Positions 1-8,749 of a stretch of DNA of 58,523 nucleotides are shown piece by piece (the first letter of the stretch is position 1; every line of letters begins with the position of its first letter). The notes beneath the pieces are model-generated. The model did not search any database. It was not told the origin of the DNA and saw only the letters and a list, made by a program, of their open reading frames with translations. The DNA comes from Acinetobacter zhairuonensis (GTDB lineage Bacteria; Pseudomonadota; Gammaproteobacteria; Pseudomonadales; Moraxellaceae), in NCBI RefSeq assembly GCF_022601715.1, contig NZ_JAKVIM010000022.1:1-58523 (forward strand), read 5' to 3'. A program made the translations under genes and the position numbers.

Positions 1-72
<72 letters not shown>

Positions 73-143
73 TCAACATGCAAAAAACTTCTCAGCTTAA
101 AACTAAGCTGCTTATTTCAGTTTGCTTCTAAAATAAGATTGAT

Positions 144-220
<77 letters not shown>

Positions 221-269
221 TCAACAGAATTTGCTGCATACACCAACTTAATCTTCTGGATTCATAAGT

Positions 270-354
270 TGGTGCGGAAGGGGGGACTTGAACCCCCACG
301 CCCGAAAGCACTACCACCTCAAGGTAGCGTGTCTACCAATTCCACCACCACCGC
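270..354 (-). tRNA. tRNA-Leu (GAG anticodon)
   Basis: This 85-nt tRNA has the long variable arm of a class II tRNA, a CTACC/GGTAG anticodon stem enclosing GAG, and an encoded CCA. It closely resembles E. coli leuU, which likewise sits immediately downstream of secG. It decodes CUC/CUU leucine codons. Confidence 0.95.
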
Positions 355-407
355 AGCTGTGACGAATTCTATGCGCAACAACACAAAAAAGAAAGCACTA
401 TTTCGGC

Positions 408-737
408 TTATTCGCCAGTTTTTGGTGCGGTTGGTGAAGTTTCACCCGAATTTGTTGTCGCTGGTGCAGTCGTTTGTACAGATTTCAAACTATATGCTTC
501 TGTCGTCTGCTGCTTGGCAAAAACTGCCAAAGTTAAACTGGTAATAAAAAACAAGGCAGTCAAAATTGCGGTTAAACGCGTTAAGAAGTTTCCAGAACCA
601 GAAGCTCCAAACACGGTTGCAGCACCACCACCGCCGAAAGAGGCACCTGCATCAGCGCCCTTACCATGCTGTACCAAAATCAAGCCGATCATTAACACAG
701 CAAGAATAATATGCACCACCAGCACAAAAGTATGCAT
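408..737 (-). CDS. secG: Preprotein translocase subunit SecG
   Basis: SecG is the small accessory subunit of the SecYEG channel in the inner membrane and assists SecA-driven protein export. The 109-residue product has two hydrophobic segments (about 1-22 and 50-72) separated by a glycine-rich loop with a GASFGGGGAATVFG stretch, typical of SecG. The tail is Thr/Pro-rich and variable. I chose the ATG at 737 because GAGGAG lies about 8 bases upstream; an in-frame ATG at 800 would overlap tpiA and add a non-homologous leader. It lies 13 bp after tpiA and just before tRNA-Leu, the conserved gammaproteobacterial order, so the three are probably cotranscribed. Confidence 0.95.
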   Translation of the reverse strand: MHTFVLVVHIILAVLMIGLILVQHGKGADAGASFGGGGAATVFGASGSGNFLTRLTAILTALFFITSLTLAVFAKQQTTEAYSLKSVQTTAPATTNSGETSPTAPKTGE

Positions 738-750
738 GATGAACTCCTCG

Positions 751-1542
751 TTATTTTTTAAGCGCAAACGCCTGAGCAATTTGATAAAAAGATGCAGCAT
801 TCAACGATGCTCCACCCACCAAGGCGCCATTAATATCTGGACAGGCTGCTAACTCTACTGCATTTTCGGGCTTTACACTACCGCCATACAAGATGGGCAT
901 AGTTGCACCAAACGCTGTTAACTGCTTTAAACCTTCACGAATTTTGGCATGCATGGTTTGTGCATCCGCTGGTGACGCAGTTTTACCTGTACCAATCGCC
1001 CAAATCGGCTCATAGGCAATCACGATCTGCTGCCACTGTTCAGTCGTTACGCTGCTTGCAATATCACAGATTTGTTGCAATACCACTTGCTCAGCTTGAC
1101 CACTTTCACGTTGCTCTAGACTTTCACCTACGCAATAAATCACCGTGAGTCCTTCCGCGAGCGCATGTTTTACTTTTTCGCTGATCACCTGAGGGTTATC
1201 AGCAAAAAACTCACGACGTTCAGAATGACCAATTAATACATGCTCAATTGCACTGTCTTTTAATAAAGACGCACTCACCTCACCCGTATAGGCACCTGTG
1301 CCTGCCATACGCGACACATCTTGTGCAACTACATATACAGGACGACTCGCCTGCTTGAATTCATCTTGTACCAGACTCAAAGCAATTGAAATTGGCGCAA
1401 CAGCCAAATGACATTGCTCTGGAGAAATTTCATTCTTGTTCAATAATTCTTTAAATTCATTTATAAGTTGTTTGGCATTGGCCTGCATTGGATTCATTTT
1501 CCAATTACCCACAACCCAAGGCATGATCGTCGAATCCGACAT
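751..1542 (-). CDS. tpiA: Triose-phosphate isomerase
   Basis: TpiA interconverts dihydroxyacetone phosphate and glyceraldehyde 3-phosphate in the cytosol (glycolysis and gluconeogenesis). The sequence shows the N-terminal GNWKMN with the substrate-binding Asn and Lys, the catalytic His in IGHSERR, the catalytic Glu in [12 protein letters not shown], and the C-terminal phosphate-binding YGGSVKPEN. The length of 263 aa is normal. Start choice: MSDSTI at 1542 fits family length; an upstream in-frame ATG at 1557 adds five residues, and neither has a strong ribosome site. It is the first gene of a tpiA-secG-tRNA unit. Confidence 0.96.
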   Translation of the reverse strand: MSDSTIMPWVVGNWKMNPMQANAKQLINEFKELLNKNEISPEQCHLAVAPISIALSLVQDEFKQASRPVYVVAQDVSRMAGTGAYTGEVSASLLKDSAIEHVLIGHSERREFFADNPQVISEKVKHALAEGLTVIYCVGESLEQRESGQAEQVVLQQICDIASSVTTEQWQQIVIAYEPIWAIGTGKTASPADAQTMHAKIREGLKQLTAFGATMPILYGGSVKPENAVELAACPDINGALVGGASLNAASFYQIAQAFALKK

Positions 1543-1820
1543 ACTTAACCCATTCACAAAACAATTGATTTAAACGGCGACATTCTACACGGAATTAACC
1601 AGCGAGAAGATAATTTTCTTGACGGTTTGGTATGATCTTTAGTTTTTTATATTTCCTTCAGTCCGTCATATAGAAAAAATGACAGTTTCATTAGACTGGT
1701 TCATGCTTTTCATCAATACTTAGCCCAACACAACATTTTCAGATATGGTATTTTTATACAACAAAAGTATAATTTTACGATACCAATTATAAACAATTTA
1801 ATTGAAGTAGGCATTTGCGA

Positions 1821-3524
1821 ATGACAGCACTACAAAATTCTCCACGATTTACAGGTTTTATTCGCCGCTTGGTCGAAGATGGATTGGTTTCTACTGAAAA
1901 CATGCATATTGCTGTAACCAATGCCAAGAAATCCAACCAAGATATCGTTCCTTATCTAATTGAGAACTTAAAACTTAAGTCGCTGGTGATTGCCGAAAAA
2001 ATTTCTGAAGAATTTGGTGAGCCCTTATTTGATCTGTCCACTTATGATTCTTCACATATTTTAAAAGATATTGTTGAAGATAAACTTGTTACTAAATTCA
2101 GAATTTTACCCATTTTTAAACGTGGGCATCTTTTATTTGTGGCAACCAGTAACCCCACAAATATTGAAGCCATGGATGCCATCCGTTTTAACAGTAAACT
2201 GAATATTGAAGTTATTATTGTTGAACATGACAAATTAGAAAAAATCATTGAACAAAATTTTGCTGAAGACACCACCTTCCATTTTGATGATGACTTTGAG
2301 ATTGATCTACAATCTTCTGATAGTGAAAAAGAGGAAGATGATGAACCTCAAGGCGATGAAGCCCCAATCGTCAAATATATTAATAAATTACTGGTTGATG
2401 CGATTCGAATGGGTGCATCTGACTTACATTTTGAACCCTATGAAAAAACCTATCGTGTACGTTACCGTGTTGATGGGGTGTTGCGTCAAATTGCCACGCC
2501 CCCATTACAGTTAGCCAATCGTTTAGCTTCACGCTTAAAAGTTATGTCACAAATGGATATTGCTGAAAAGCGTGTACCTCAAGATGGTCGTATCAAGCTG
2601 AAAATCTCGAAAACCAAAGCCATCGACTTCCGTGTCAACTCACTCCCAACACTGTTTGGTGAAAAGATTGTACTGCGTATCTTAGATCCTTCGAGTGCAA
2701 TGTTAGGGATCGATGCGCTAGGTTATGAACCCGAACAAAAAGCACTCTTTATTGAAGCCCTAGAAAAACCACAAGGGATGCTACTCATTACAGGTCCTAC
2801 GGGTTCGGGTAAAACCGTTTCCCTCTATACAGGTCTCAATATCCTTAACCAAGAAGATACCAATATTTCCACAGCAGAAGATCCCGTCGAAATTAACTTG
2901 GAAGGGATTAATCAGGTCAACGTCAATAATAAAGTCGGACTCACCTTTGCTGCAGCGCTCAGATCTTTCTTACGTCAAGATCCTGACATTGTCATGGTCG
3001 GTGAGATTCGAGACCTAGAAACTGCTGAAATTGCGATTAAAGCCGCACAAACAGGTCATATGGTGATGTCAACCCTGCACACCAACAGCGCTCCAGAAAC
3101 ACTGACCCGCTTAAGAAATATGGGCGTCCCTTCCTTTAACATTGCAACCTCTGTAAACTTAGTGATTGCACAACGTCTGGCTCGACGACTCTGTTCACAA
3201 TGTAAAGCACCGATTGAAATTCCTCAAAATAGTTTGTTGGAAATGGGCTTTACTGAACAAGACCTCCTGCACCCAGATTTTCAGATTTATCAGCCGGTCG
3301 GCTGTTCTGAATGTCGAGAAGGTTATAAAGGTCGAGTGGGGATTTATGAAGTAATGAAAGTCACACCTGAAATTTCTAAGCTTATTATGGAAGATGGTAA
3401 TGCAATTCAAATTGCAGAAGCATCGGCAAAATTGGGGTTTAATAATCTACGTCTTTCAGGTTTAAAGAAGGTCATGCAAGGGGTAACTTCACTGCAAGAA
3501 GTAAATCGCGTGACCAGCGAATAA
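1821..3524 (+). CDS. pilB: Type IV pilus assembly ATPase PilB
   Basis: PilB is the cytoplasmic hexameric ATPase that powers pilus extension, used for twitching and natural transformation. The 567 aa include an N-terminal MshEN/T2SSE domain (about 1-150), an acidic linker, then the ATPase core with Walker A GPTGSGKT (around residue 328), Walker B/Asp box DPDIVMVGEIRD, His-box residues in STLHTN, and a zinc tetracysteine (CSQC ... CSEC) around 455-500. I chose ATG 1821 (GTAGG 10 bases upstream) over the in-frame TTG at 1815. It is followed after 28 bp by pilC and then pilD, as one operon. Confidence 0.96.
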   Translation: MTALQNSPRFTGFIRRLVEDGLVSTENMHIAVTNAKKSNQDIVPYLIENLKLKSLVIAEKISEEFGEPLFDLSTYDSSHILKDIVEDKLVTKFRILPIFKRGHLLFVATSNPTNIEAMDAIRFNSKLNIEVIIVEHDKLEKIIEQNFAEDTTFHFDDDFEIDLQSSDSEKEEDDEPQGDEAPIVKYINKLLVDAIRMGASDLHFEPYEKTYRVRYRVDGVLRQIATPPLQLANRLASRLKVMSQMDIAEKRVPQDGRIKLKISKTKAIDFRVNSLPTLFGEKIVLRILDPSSAMLGIDALGYEPEQKALFIEALEKPQGMLLITGPTGSGKTVSLYTGLNILNQEDTNISTAEDPVEINLEGINQVNVNNKVGLTFAAALRSFLRQDPDIVMVGEIRDLETAEIAIKAAQTGHMVMSTLHTNSAPETLTRLRNMGVPSFNIATSVNLVIAQRLARRLCSQCKAPIEIPQNSLLEMGFTEQDLLHPDFQIYQPVGCSECREGYKGRVGIYEVMKVTPEISKLIMEDGNAIQIAEASAKLGFNNLRLSGLKKVMQGVTSLQEVNRVTSE

Positions 3525-3552
3525 AGTAAGTATTTAAAATAAGGATAAACGC

Positions 3553-4779
3553 ATGGCTGTCAAAAAAGCACAGATGATGCCAACCTTCAGTTATGAAGGG
3601 GTTGACCGCAAAGGGGCTAAAATTAAGGGGGAGTTACCTGCTCGCAATATGGCTCTAGCAAAAGTCACATTACGCAAGCAGGGTGTAACGATTAAGACCA
3701 TTCGGGAAAAACGTAAAAACATCCTCGATGGTTTAATGAAGAAACGCGTGACGACTCTTGATATCACCATTTTTACTCGCCAATTGGCAACCATGATGAA
3801 AGCTGGTGTACCACTAGTACAAAGCTTTGAAATTGTCGCGGAAGGTTTAGAAAACCCAGCCATGCGTGAAGTCGTTTTAGGTATCAAAGGTGAAGTCGAA
3901 GGTGGTAATACCTTTGCGGGTGCCTTACGCAAATATCCTCAGTATTTTGACAACCTATTTTGCTCTTTGGTTGAATCAGGTGAACAATCTGGTGCACTTG
4001 AAACCATGCTAGATCGTGTCGCCATCTATAAAGAAAAAAGCGAACTTCTGAAGCAGAAAATCAAAAAAGCCATGAAATATCCAGCCACAGTAATTGTAGT
4101 AGCGATTATTGTGACCATTATTTTGATGGTGAAAGTCGTTCCCGTCTTTCAGGATTTATTTACTTCCTTTGGTGCGGATCTTCCAGCTTTCACCAAAATG
4201 GTAGTGAATATGTCGGAATGGATGCAAAAGTACTGGTTTATTCTGATTATTGCGATTGGTATTGCAATTGCTGCTTTCCTTGAAGCAAAAAAACGCAGTA
4301 AGAAATTCCGTGATTTTCTGGATAAAGCTGCATTAAAACTTCCCATCTTTGGCGATCTTGTTTATAAAGCCATTATTGCCCGCTATAGCCGAACTTTAGC
4401 CACAACCTTTGCAGCAGGTGTGCCCTTAATTGATGCTTTGGAATCAACTGCAGGTGCCACCAATAACGTGGTCTATGAACAAGCTGTGCTCAAGATCCGA
4501 GAAGATGTCGCAACTGGTCAACAGCTGCAATTCGCCATGCGCGTCACCGATAAATTCCCTGCGATGGCAGTCCAAATGGTCGCTATTGGTGAAGAATCAG
4601 GTGCACTGGACGCCATGTTGGATAAAGTGGCAACGCACTACGAGAATGAAGTCGATAATGCCGTAGATGGTTTAACTTCAATGATGGAGCCATTAATTAT
4701 GGCTATTCTTGGTGTCCTTGTCGGTGGTCTGGTCATTGCAATGTATCTCCCAATCTTCCAAATGGGTTCTGTGGTTTAA
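3553..4779 (+). CDS. pilC: Type IV pilus inner-membrane platform protein PilC
   Basis: PilC is the polytopic platform that couples the PilB motor to pilin polymerisation. The 408 aa contain two tandem T2SSF domains (about 70-195 and 275-395), each ending in hydrophobic helices (IVVAIIVTIILMVKVVPVF, and the C-terminal IMAILGVLVGGLVIAMYLPIF). An AAGGAT ribosome site lies upstream. The stop codon shares one base with the pilD start (TAATG), indicating translational coupling. Confidence 0.96.
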   Translation: MAVKKAQMMPTFSYEGVDRKGAKIKGELPARNMALAKVTLRKQGVTIKTIREKRKNILDGLMKKRVTTLDITIFTRQLATMMKAGVPLVQSFEIVAEGLENPAMREVVLGIKGEVEGGNTFAGALRKYPQYFDNLFCSLVESGEQSGALETMLDRVAIYKEKSELLKQKIKKAMKYPATVIVVAIIVTIILMVKVVPVFQDLFTSFGADLPAFTKMVVNMSEWMQKYWFILIIAIGIAIAAFLEAKKRSKKFRDFLDKAALKLPIFGDLVYKAIIARYSRTLATTFAAGVPLIDALESTAGATNNVVYEQAVLKIREDVATGQQLQFAMRVTDKFPAMAVQMVAIGEESGALDAMLDKVATHYENEVDNAVDGLTSMMEPLIMAILGVLVGGLVIAMYLPIFQMGSVV

Positions 4780-5639
4780 TGCAAGATTTAATCAATATTT
4801 TTATTCAAAACCCAACTGCGCTTTACATGGCAGTTGGGATTTTTAGTTTATGCATCGGTAGTTTTTTGAATGTTGTGATCTACCGCACCCCTAAAATGAT
4901 GGAACAAGAATGGCGCCAAGATTGCCAATTATTGCTACATCCAGAACAAGCGATGATTGATGAAGAGAAACTTAGTTTAAGTCGGCCTGCATCCACCTGC
5001 CCCAAATGTAAGACCCCAATCCATTGGTATCAGAATATTCCTGTCATTAGTTGGCTAGTATTACGCGGTAAGTGCGGAAATTGTAACAACCCGATTAGCA
5101 TTCGCTACCCTTTGGTTGAGTTACTGACTGCGATTTGCGCCTTAATAGTTGTGGCAATCTATGGTCCAACTCTTCAGATGTTGTTTGGTTTAATCTTGAC
5201 CTACACCTTGATTGCACTGACTTTTATCGACTTCGATACCCAGCTTTTACCTGATCGCTATACCCTACCGCTTGCAGCCTTAGGACTTGGTATTAATAGC
5301 TATGCAATTTACACCTCTCCTACAACTGCTATCTGGGGCTATATCATTGGCTTTCTTTGCCTTTGGATTGTGTATTACCTGTTTAAAATCATTACAGGTA
5401 AAGAAGGCATGGGCTACGGTGACTTTAAATTACTGGCTGCTTTAGGTGCCTGGATGGGTCCCTTAATGCTACCCTTGATCGTACTACTATCGTCATTGGT
5501 AGGTGCAATTATCGGCATCATCCTTTTAAAAGTGCGTAAAGAAAACCAGCCATTTGCTTTTGGTCCCTATATTGCGATTGCAGGCTGGATTGCCTTTTTA
5601 TGGGGTGAGCAAATCATGAAAGTTTATCTGGGACAATAG
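4779..5639 (+). CDS. pilD: Prepilin leader peptidase / N-methyltransferase PilD
   Basis: PilD is the inner-membrane aspartyl protease that cleaves and N-methylates type IV prepilins and type II secretion pseudopilins. The N-terminal cytoplasmic domain carries the two zinc pairs CPKC and CGNC (about residues 71-100). The catalytic aspartates lie in the FIDFDTQLLPD segment and in the GMGYGDFKLLAALGAW (GxGD) motif. There are about seven to eight membrane helices, and 286 aa is typical. It overlaps the pilC stop by one base and is followed two bases later by coaE, so the four genes form one operon. Confidence 0.96.
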   Translation: MQDLINIFIQNPTALYMAVGIFSLCIGSFLNVVIYRTPKMMEQEWRQDCQLLLHPEQAMIDEEKLSLSRPASTCPKCKTPIHWYQNIPVISWLVLRGKCGNCNNPISIRYPLVELLTAICALIVVAIYGPTLQMLFGLILTYTLIALTFIDFDTQLLPDRYTLPLAALGLGINSYAIYTSPTTAIWGYIIGFLCLWIVYYLFKIITGKEGMGYGDFKLLAALGAWMGPLMLPLIVLLSSLVGAIIGIILLKVRKENQPFAFGPYIAIAGWIAFLWGEQIMKVYLGQ

Positions 5640-5641
5640 CG

Positions 5642-6259
5642 ATGCAAGATCCTTTCATTCTCGGTCTGACTGGTGGAATTGGCAGTGGAAAATCCGCTGC
5701 CAGCCACTGGTTTGAAACACAAGGTATTCAAGTGGTCGATGCTGATGTTGTAGCACGTGAAGTGGTCGAACCTGGTCAGCCTGCCCTACATGCGATCCAA
5801 ACTACTTTTGGGGACTGGGTGCTGGATAAAACCGGAGCCTTAAATCGTAAAGCTTTACGTGAACACATCTTCCAACATGCTGATGCACGAAAAGTTTTAG
5901 AAGGCATCACCCACCCCGTCATTCGCCAGTCCATTATTCAGCAACTACACGCTGCGACCAGCCCCTATGTGATTTTGGTCTCTCCACTGCTGCTGGAAAC
6001 CAATCAACATGAACTGACAGATCGCGTATTACTGATTGATGCCTCAGAAGACTTGCAGATTGAACGTGCTAGCCAACGAGATCGACAAAGCATTAAACAG
6101 ATTCAACAAATTATTCAAGCGCAAATGCCACGGACACAGAAACAACAACTGGCTCATGATATTGTGCTAAATGATGGTCATCTCAAGCATCTTTATGCCC
6201 ATCTAGAACCTTTACATCAACAGTATTTAAGCTTGGCACAACAAAAGAAGTCTGTTTAA
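5642..6259 (+). CDS. coaE: Dephospho-CoA kinase
   Basis: CoaE phosphorylates the 3'-hydroxyl of dephospho-CoA with ATP, the last step of coenzyme A synthesis. The P-loop GLTGGIGSGKS is at residues 8-18, followed by the DADVVAREVVEPG substrate segment and the RASQRD lid region. The length of 205 aa is normal. It is the last gene of pilBCD-coaE, the usual gammaproteobacterial arrangement. Its TAA overlaps the stop of the convergent EamA gene, and its final codons form the left arm of a bidirectional terminator. Confidence 0.95.
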   Translation: MQDPFILGLTGGIGSGKSAASHWFETQGIQVVDADVVAREVVEPGQPALHAIQTTFGDWVLDKTGALNRKALREHIFQHADARKVLEGITHPVIRQSIIQQLHAATSPYVILVSPLLLETNQHELTDRVLLIDASEDLQIERASQRDRQSIKQIQQIIQAQMPRTQKQQLAHDIVLNDGHLKHLYAHLEPLHQQYLSLAQQKKSV

Positions 6260-6272
6260 AGCGACTTCTTTT
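6243..6272. terminator. Bidirectional terminator embedded in the ends of coaE and the EamA gene
   Basis: AAAAGAAGTC (6243-6252) and GACTTCTTTT (6263-6272) form a perfect 10-bp stem with a 10-base loop containing TTTAAA. Each strand ends in a T-run. Both stop codons of the convergent genes lie in the loop. Confidence 0.75.
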
Positions 6273-7173
6273 GCTGATCAAGCCGTTCCTGTAATGAATC
6301 TTTACGCAACCAGCGCCATGGCTGCAAAGCCCCAATTGCCATACCGAGCAAACCGCACATAATCGCTACACTTAAAGGCTCATTGAGTAATGGAACGGCT
6401 AGAATCGCAGCAATAAATGGTGCTAAAGTCACAATGCTGCCTGCCTTAAAAGCACCTAAGCGCTTAATCGCTTCCACATAAGTGAGCGTTGCAATAATGA
6501 CCACAAAAATGCCATGGAAAAGTGTTTGCAGCACTAAATGTATGGGCTCAGGCTGATCGAGATGTTTCGGTAAAAATAATAAATAGATCGGTAAATAGAT
6601 AATTGCAGACCAAATGGCAACACTCGCCATAGAGTGCCAAGCAGAGAGTTTCCACTGCCGTAATAGCACCGTGAAAATCCCCCACCACATCGCACTGAGT
6701 AAAAACAACAAATCCCCAAAACCAAAGGCAACTCCTGTTTCCTGATACATCAGATACGCCATTGAACTGATTGCGGTCAGCATAATTGCCAAACTCAGCC
6801 ACGTGTGTCGATCAAAGGGTTGCTTAAACAGGAGATAGGCAGCAATCGCTGTACATAAGGGTAAACACCCATTCAGAAAAATTGCTGCATGTGCCGCAGG
6901 TACATAATGAAAGGCACTATAGGAGGTCAGGCAATACGCCACGCCACCAATGAGCGCTAAAATCACAGGTTGCTTATGCCACAAGAATGCCGTGTCTTTC
7001 TTATAAATTAAAATCGGCATTAAAATGCAAAATGCCAGTGCAAACCGTAGTGCTGTGATATCCCACGCACTGATATGCCATTGTGCACTTAAACGGGAGG
7101 TTAAAGTGAAACCGCCCCAAATGCACATCGTAATAACAACAAATAAATAGCCTTGGGAGCGGTGTGAAATCAT
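6256..7173 (-). CDS. EamA/DMT-family transporter
   Basis: This 305-aa inner-membrane protein has about ten hydrophobic helices arranged as two EamA repeats (about 8-140 and 150-290), the drug/metabolite transporter fold. The substrate cannot be told from sequence; family members export amino acids, metabolites or drugs. It starts 33 bp after the rlmB stop on the same strand, so it may be cotranscribed with rlmB. Its end overlaps coaE by four bases tail to tail. Confidence 0.85.
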   Translation of the reverse strand: MISHRSQGYLFVVITMCIWGGFTLTSRLSAQWHISAWDITALRFALAFCILMPILIYKKDTAFLWHKQPVILALIGGVAYCLTSYSAFHYVPAAHAAIFLNGCLPLCTAIAAYLLFKQPFDRHTWLSLAIMLTAISSMAYLMYQETGVAFGFGDLLFLLSAMWWGIFTVLLRQWKLSAWHSMASVAIWSAIIYLPIYLLFLPKHLDQPEPIHLVLQTLFHGIFVVIIATLTYVEAIKRLGAFKAGSIVTLAPFIAAILAVPLLNEPLSVAIMCGLLGMAIGALQPWRWLRKDSLQERLDQQKKSL

Positions 7174-7205
7174 GTTTTAAGCAATATTTTTACAATAACA
7201 GCGAA

Positions 7206-7958
7206 TCAAGCACTTTGACGTTGACGACAAGCCTCATAGAGTGCCATGCCTGTTGCGACACTCACATTCAAACTTTGCAAGTTGCCTGCCATTGGAATAT
7301 AGACGGTTTGATCACATTGAGACTGCGTCACTGGTCGTAAACCCGTATCTTCAGCACCCATCACCACACAAACAGCGGTCCCTGTGAAGTCAAATTGTTG
7401 TAGGGGTAAGGCCTTTTCATCCAGCATCGTTCCGACAACACGCACATTAAATTGCTCTTTAATCTGCCCTAAAGTCCGTGCCAAATTGGTCACTTGAATA
7501 AACTTCACTTTCTCAGCACCACCTGCCGCCACTTTACGTGCCGTTGGGGTTAAGCTTGCTGAACGATCACGCGGCACAATTACGGCTTCAACCCCCATCG
7601 CTGCTGCAGTACGAATACACGCCCCCAAATTATGCGGATCCGTCACTTGGTCCAAACCAAGCAACAAACAATTTGGTGATTGTTTGAGTAAATCTTCTAA
7701 ATCTTTTTCATTCAACGTTGGATGCGCACGTACGGCTGCCACAACACCTTGATGGAAAGGCAGACCTGCCAGTTTTTCCAAACTATCGCGACTGGCTTTC
7801 TGCACACTAATGCCAAAAGGTTCTGCCAATTGCAAAATCTTCTGTAGGCGTTGATCGTCTCGACCTTTTAAAGTGAACAAAGTCAGAACACGTTCTGGCT
7901 CCAATTCTAAGAGCGACTCTACCGAATGAACGCCATAATAATATTCAGGTTTTGCCAT
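7206..7958 (-). CDS. rlmB: 23S rRNA (guanosine-2'-O-)-methyltransferase RlmB
   Basis: RlmB is a SpoU/TrmH (SPOUT) methyltransferase that modifies the ribose of G2251 in the 23S rRNA P-loop. An N-terminal substrate-binding domain (GVHSVESLLE, about 7-75) is followed by the knotted catalytic domain with DQVTDPHNLGACIRTA, VMGAEDTGL and the C-terminal IPMAGNLQSLNVSVA knot motif. I chose MAKPEYYYG at 7958 (GAGG upstream), giving 250 aa; an in-frame extension to 8015 would run through the upstream ppnP terminator and is not family-like. Confidence 0.94.
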   Translation of the reverse strand: MAKPEYYYGVHSVESLLELEPERVLTLFTLKGRDDQRLQKILQLAEPFGISVQKASRDSLEKLAGLPFHQGVVAAVRAHPTLNEKDLEDLLKQSPNCLLLGLDQVTDPHNLGACIRTAAAMGVEAVIVPRDRSASLTPTARKVAAGGAEKVKFIQVTNLARTLGQIKEQFNVRVVGTMLDEKALPLQQFDFTGTAVCVVMGAEDTGLRPVTQSQCDQTVYIPMAGNLQSLNVSVATGMALYEACRQRQSA

Positions 7959-7996
7959 GAACGACCTCGAGCAAGCAGAATGACAGGGAGAAAATG

Positions 7997-8035
7997 AAAA
8001 AAGAAAATCCTGCAAAGTTGCCTTTACAGGATTTT
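7997..8035 (-). terminator. Rho-independent terminator of ppnP
   Basis: AAAATCCTG (8004-8012) and CAGGATTTT (8027-8035) pair and extend inward by AAAG/CTTT after one mismatch. Read on the minus strand the hairpin is followed by a T-rich TTTTCTTTTTT tract. It lies between ppnP and rlmB. Confidence 0.85.
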
Positions 8036-8094
8036 GACATAAGCCATAGTTTAACTGATTTTCGTTAAAATAGCTTTGCTTATCCGTCCTAGAC

Positions 8095-8418
8095 TTAGCC
8101 TTCTAAATGGCAAACGTAGTCCAGAACTTCATCTGTTTCGATTTTAAAACGGCTATTGCCTGGTACATAAAAAGATTGTCCTGCACGGAACAACTCGCTT
8201 TCTTCGCTATCCGCGATTTTGACACGGCATTCACCAGAAATAATTTCCATACGCTCAGGTACATGCGTTTCAAACGTTAAGGCTTGTTCAGTTGGAAGAA
8301 TAACGCCTAGGGTTTTTTTGGTTCCATCTTCAAATTGAACCGTATGGCTGATACACAAACCGCCAAAGTAAACGTTCGATTTCTTGATAACTGATACATG
8401 ATCAAACTGAGCTGACAT
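8095..8418 (-). CDS. ppnP: Pyrimidine/purine nucleoside phosphorylase PpnP (DUF1255 cupin)
   Basis: PpnP is a small cupin enzyme that phosphorolyses several nucleosides to free base and ribose 1-phosphate. The 107-aa product shows the family signatures [32 protein letters not shown] and the C-terminal [16 protein letters not shown] chose the start MSAQFDHV at 8418 because TGGAGA lies just upstream and the length equals E. coli YaiE/PpnP, while the longer in-frame start at 8442 adds an unrelated leader. It is monocistronic, with its own terminator downstream. Confidence 0.9.
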   Translation of the reverse strand: MSAQFDHVSVIKKSNVYFGGLCISHTVQFEDGTKKTLGVILPTEQALTFETHVPERMEIISGECRVKIADSEESELFRAGQSFYVPGNSRFKIETDEVLDYVCHLEG

Positions 8419-8749
8419 GCGTATTCTCCAGATGATGCGCATAAATATCTTAATGATTGATGTAGTTTAAATAGGCAATTACAACTAATCAATCGGTGTT
8501 TATCTGTAAACAGCATTTTTTCTAGAAAACCTAGCGTCACACTTTTACAGCCCCCATTTTTTAACTTAAAAAGTGTATCTGATAGCAGCCCCAGACTCAA
8601 ATTGCTTTAGTCTTAAATCTTTACTATGCAATTGAAAAATTTACGCTAATATAGAATCCAACACAGTGGCAGCATGCTCTGCAACTTGTGATAATTAAAA
8701 AACTTGACTATCTTACATAAACCAAACTTTTCGCAGCTTGGACGCGTTT
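8419..8749. other. Divergent intergenic region between ppnP and recN
   Basis: This 331-bp region holds the promoters of both genes. I see no gene. One weak dyad is present, ACACTTTT ... AAAAGTGT spanning about 8539-8575 with a long spacer. No LexA-type SOS box is recognisable upstream of recN, in line with the absence of LexA in Acinetobacter. Confidence 0.5.

Noticed and set aside
8307..8600. 97-aa ORF upstream of ppnP on the minus strand
   Set aside because: It runs out of frame through ppnP, lacks a ribosome site and has no domain.
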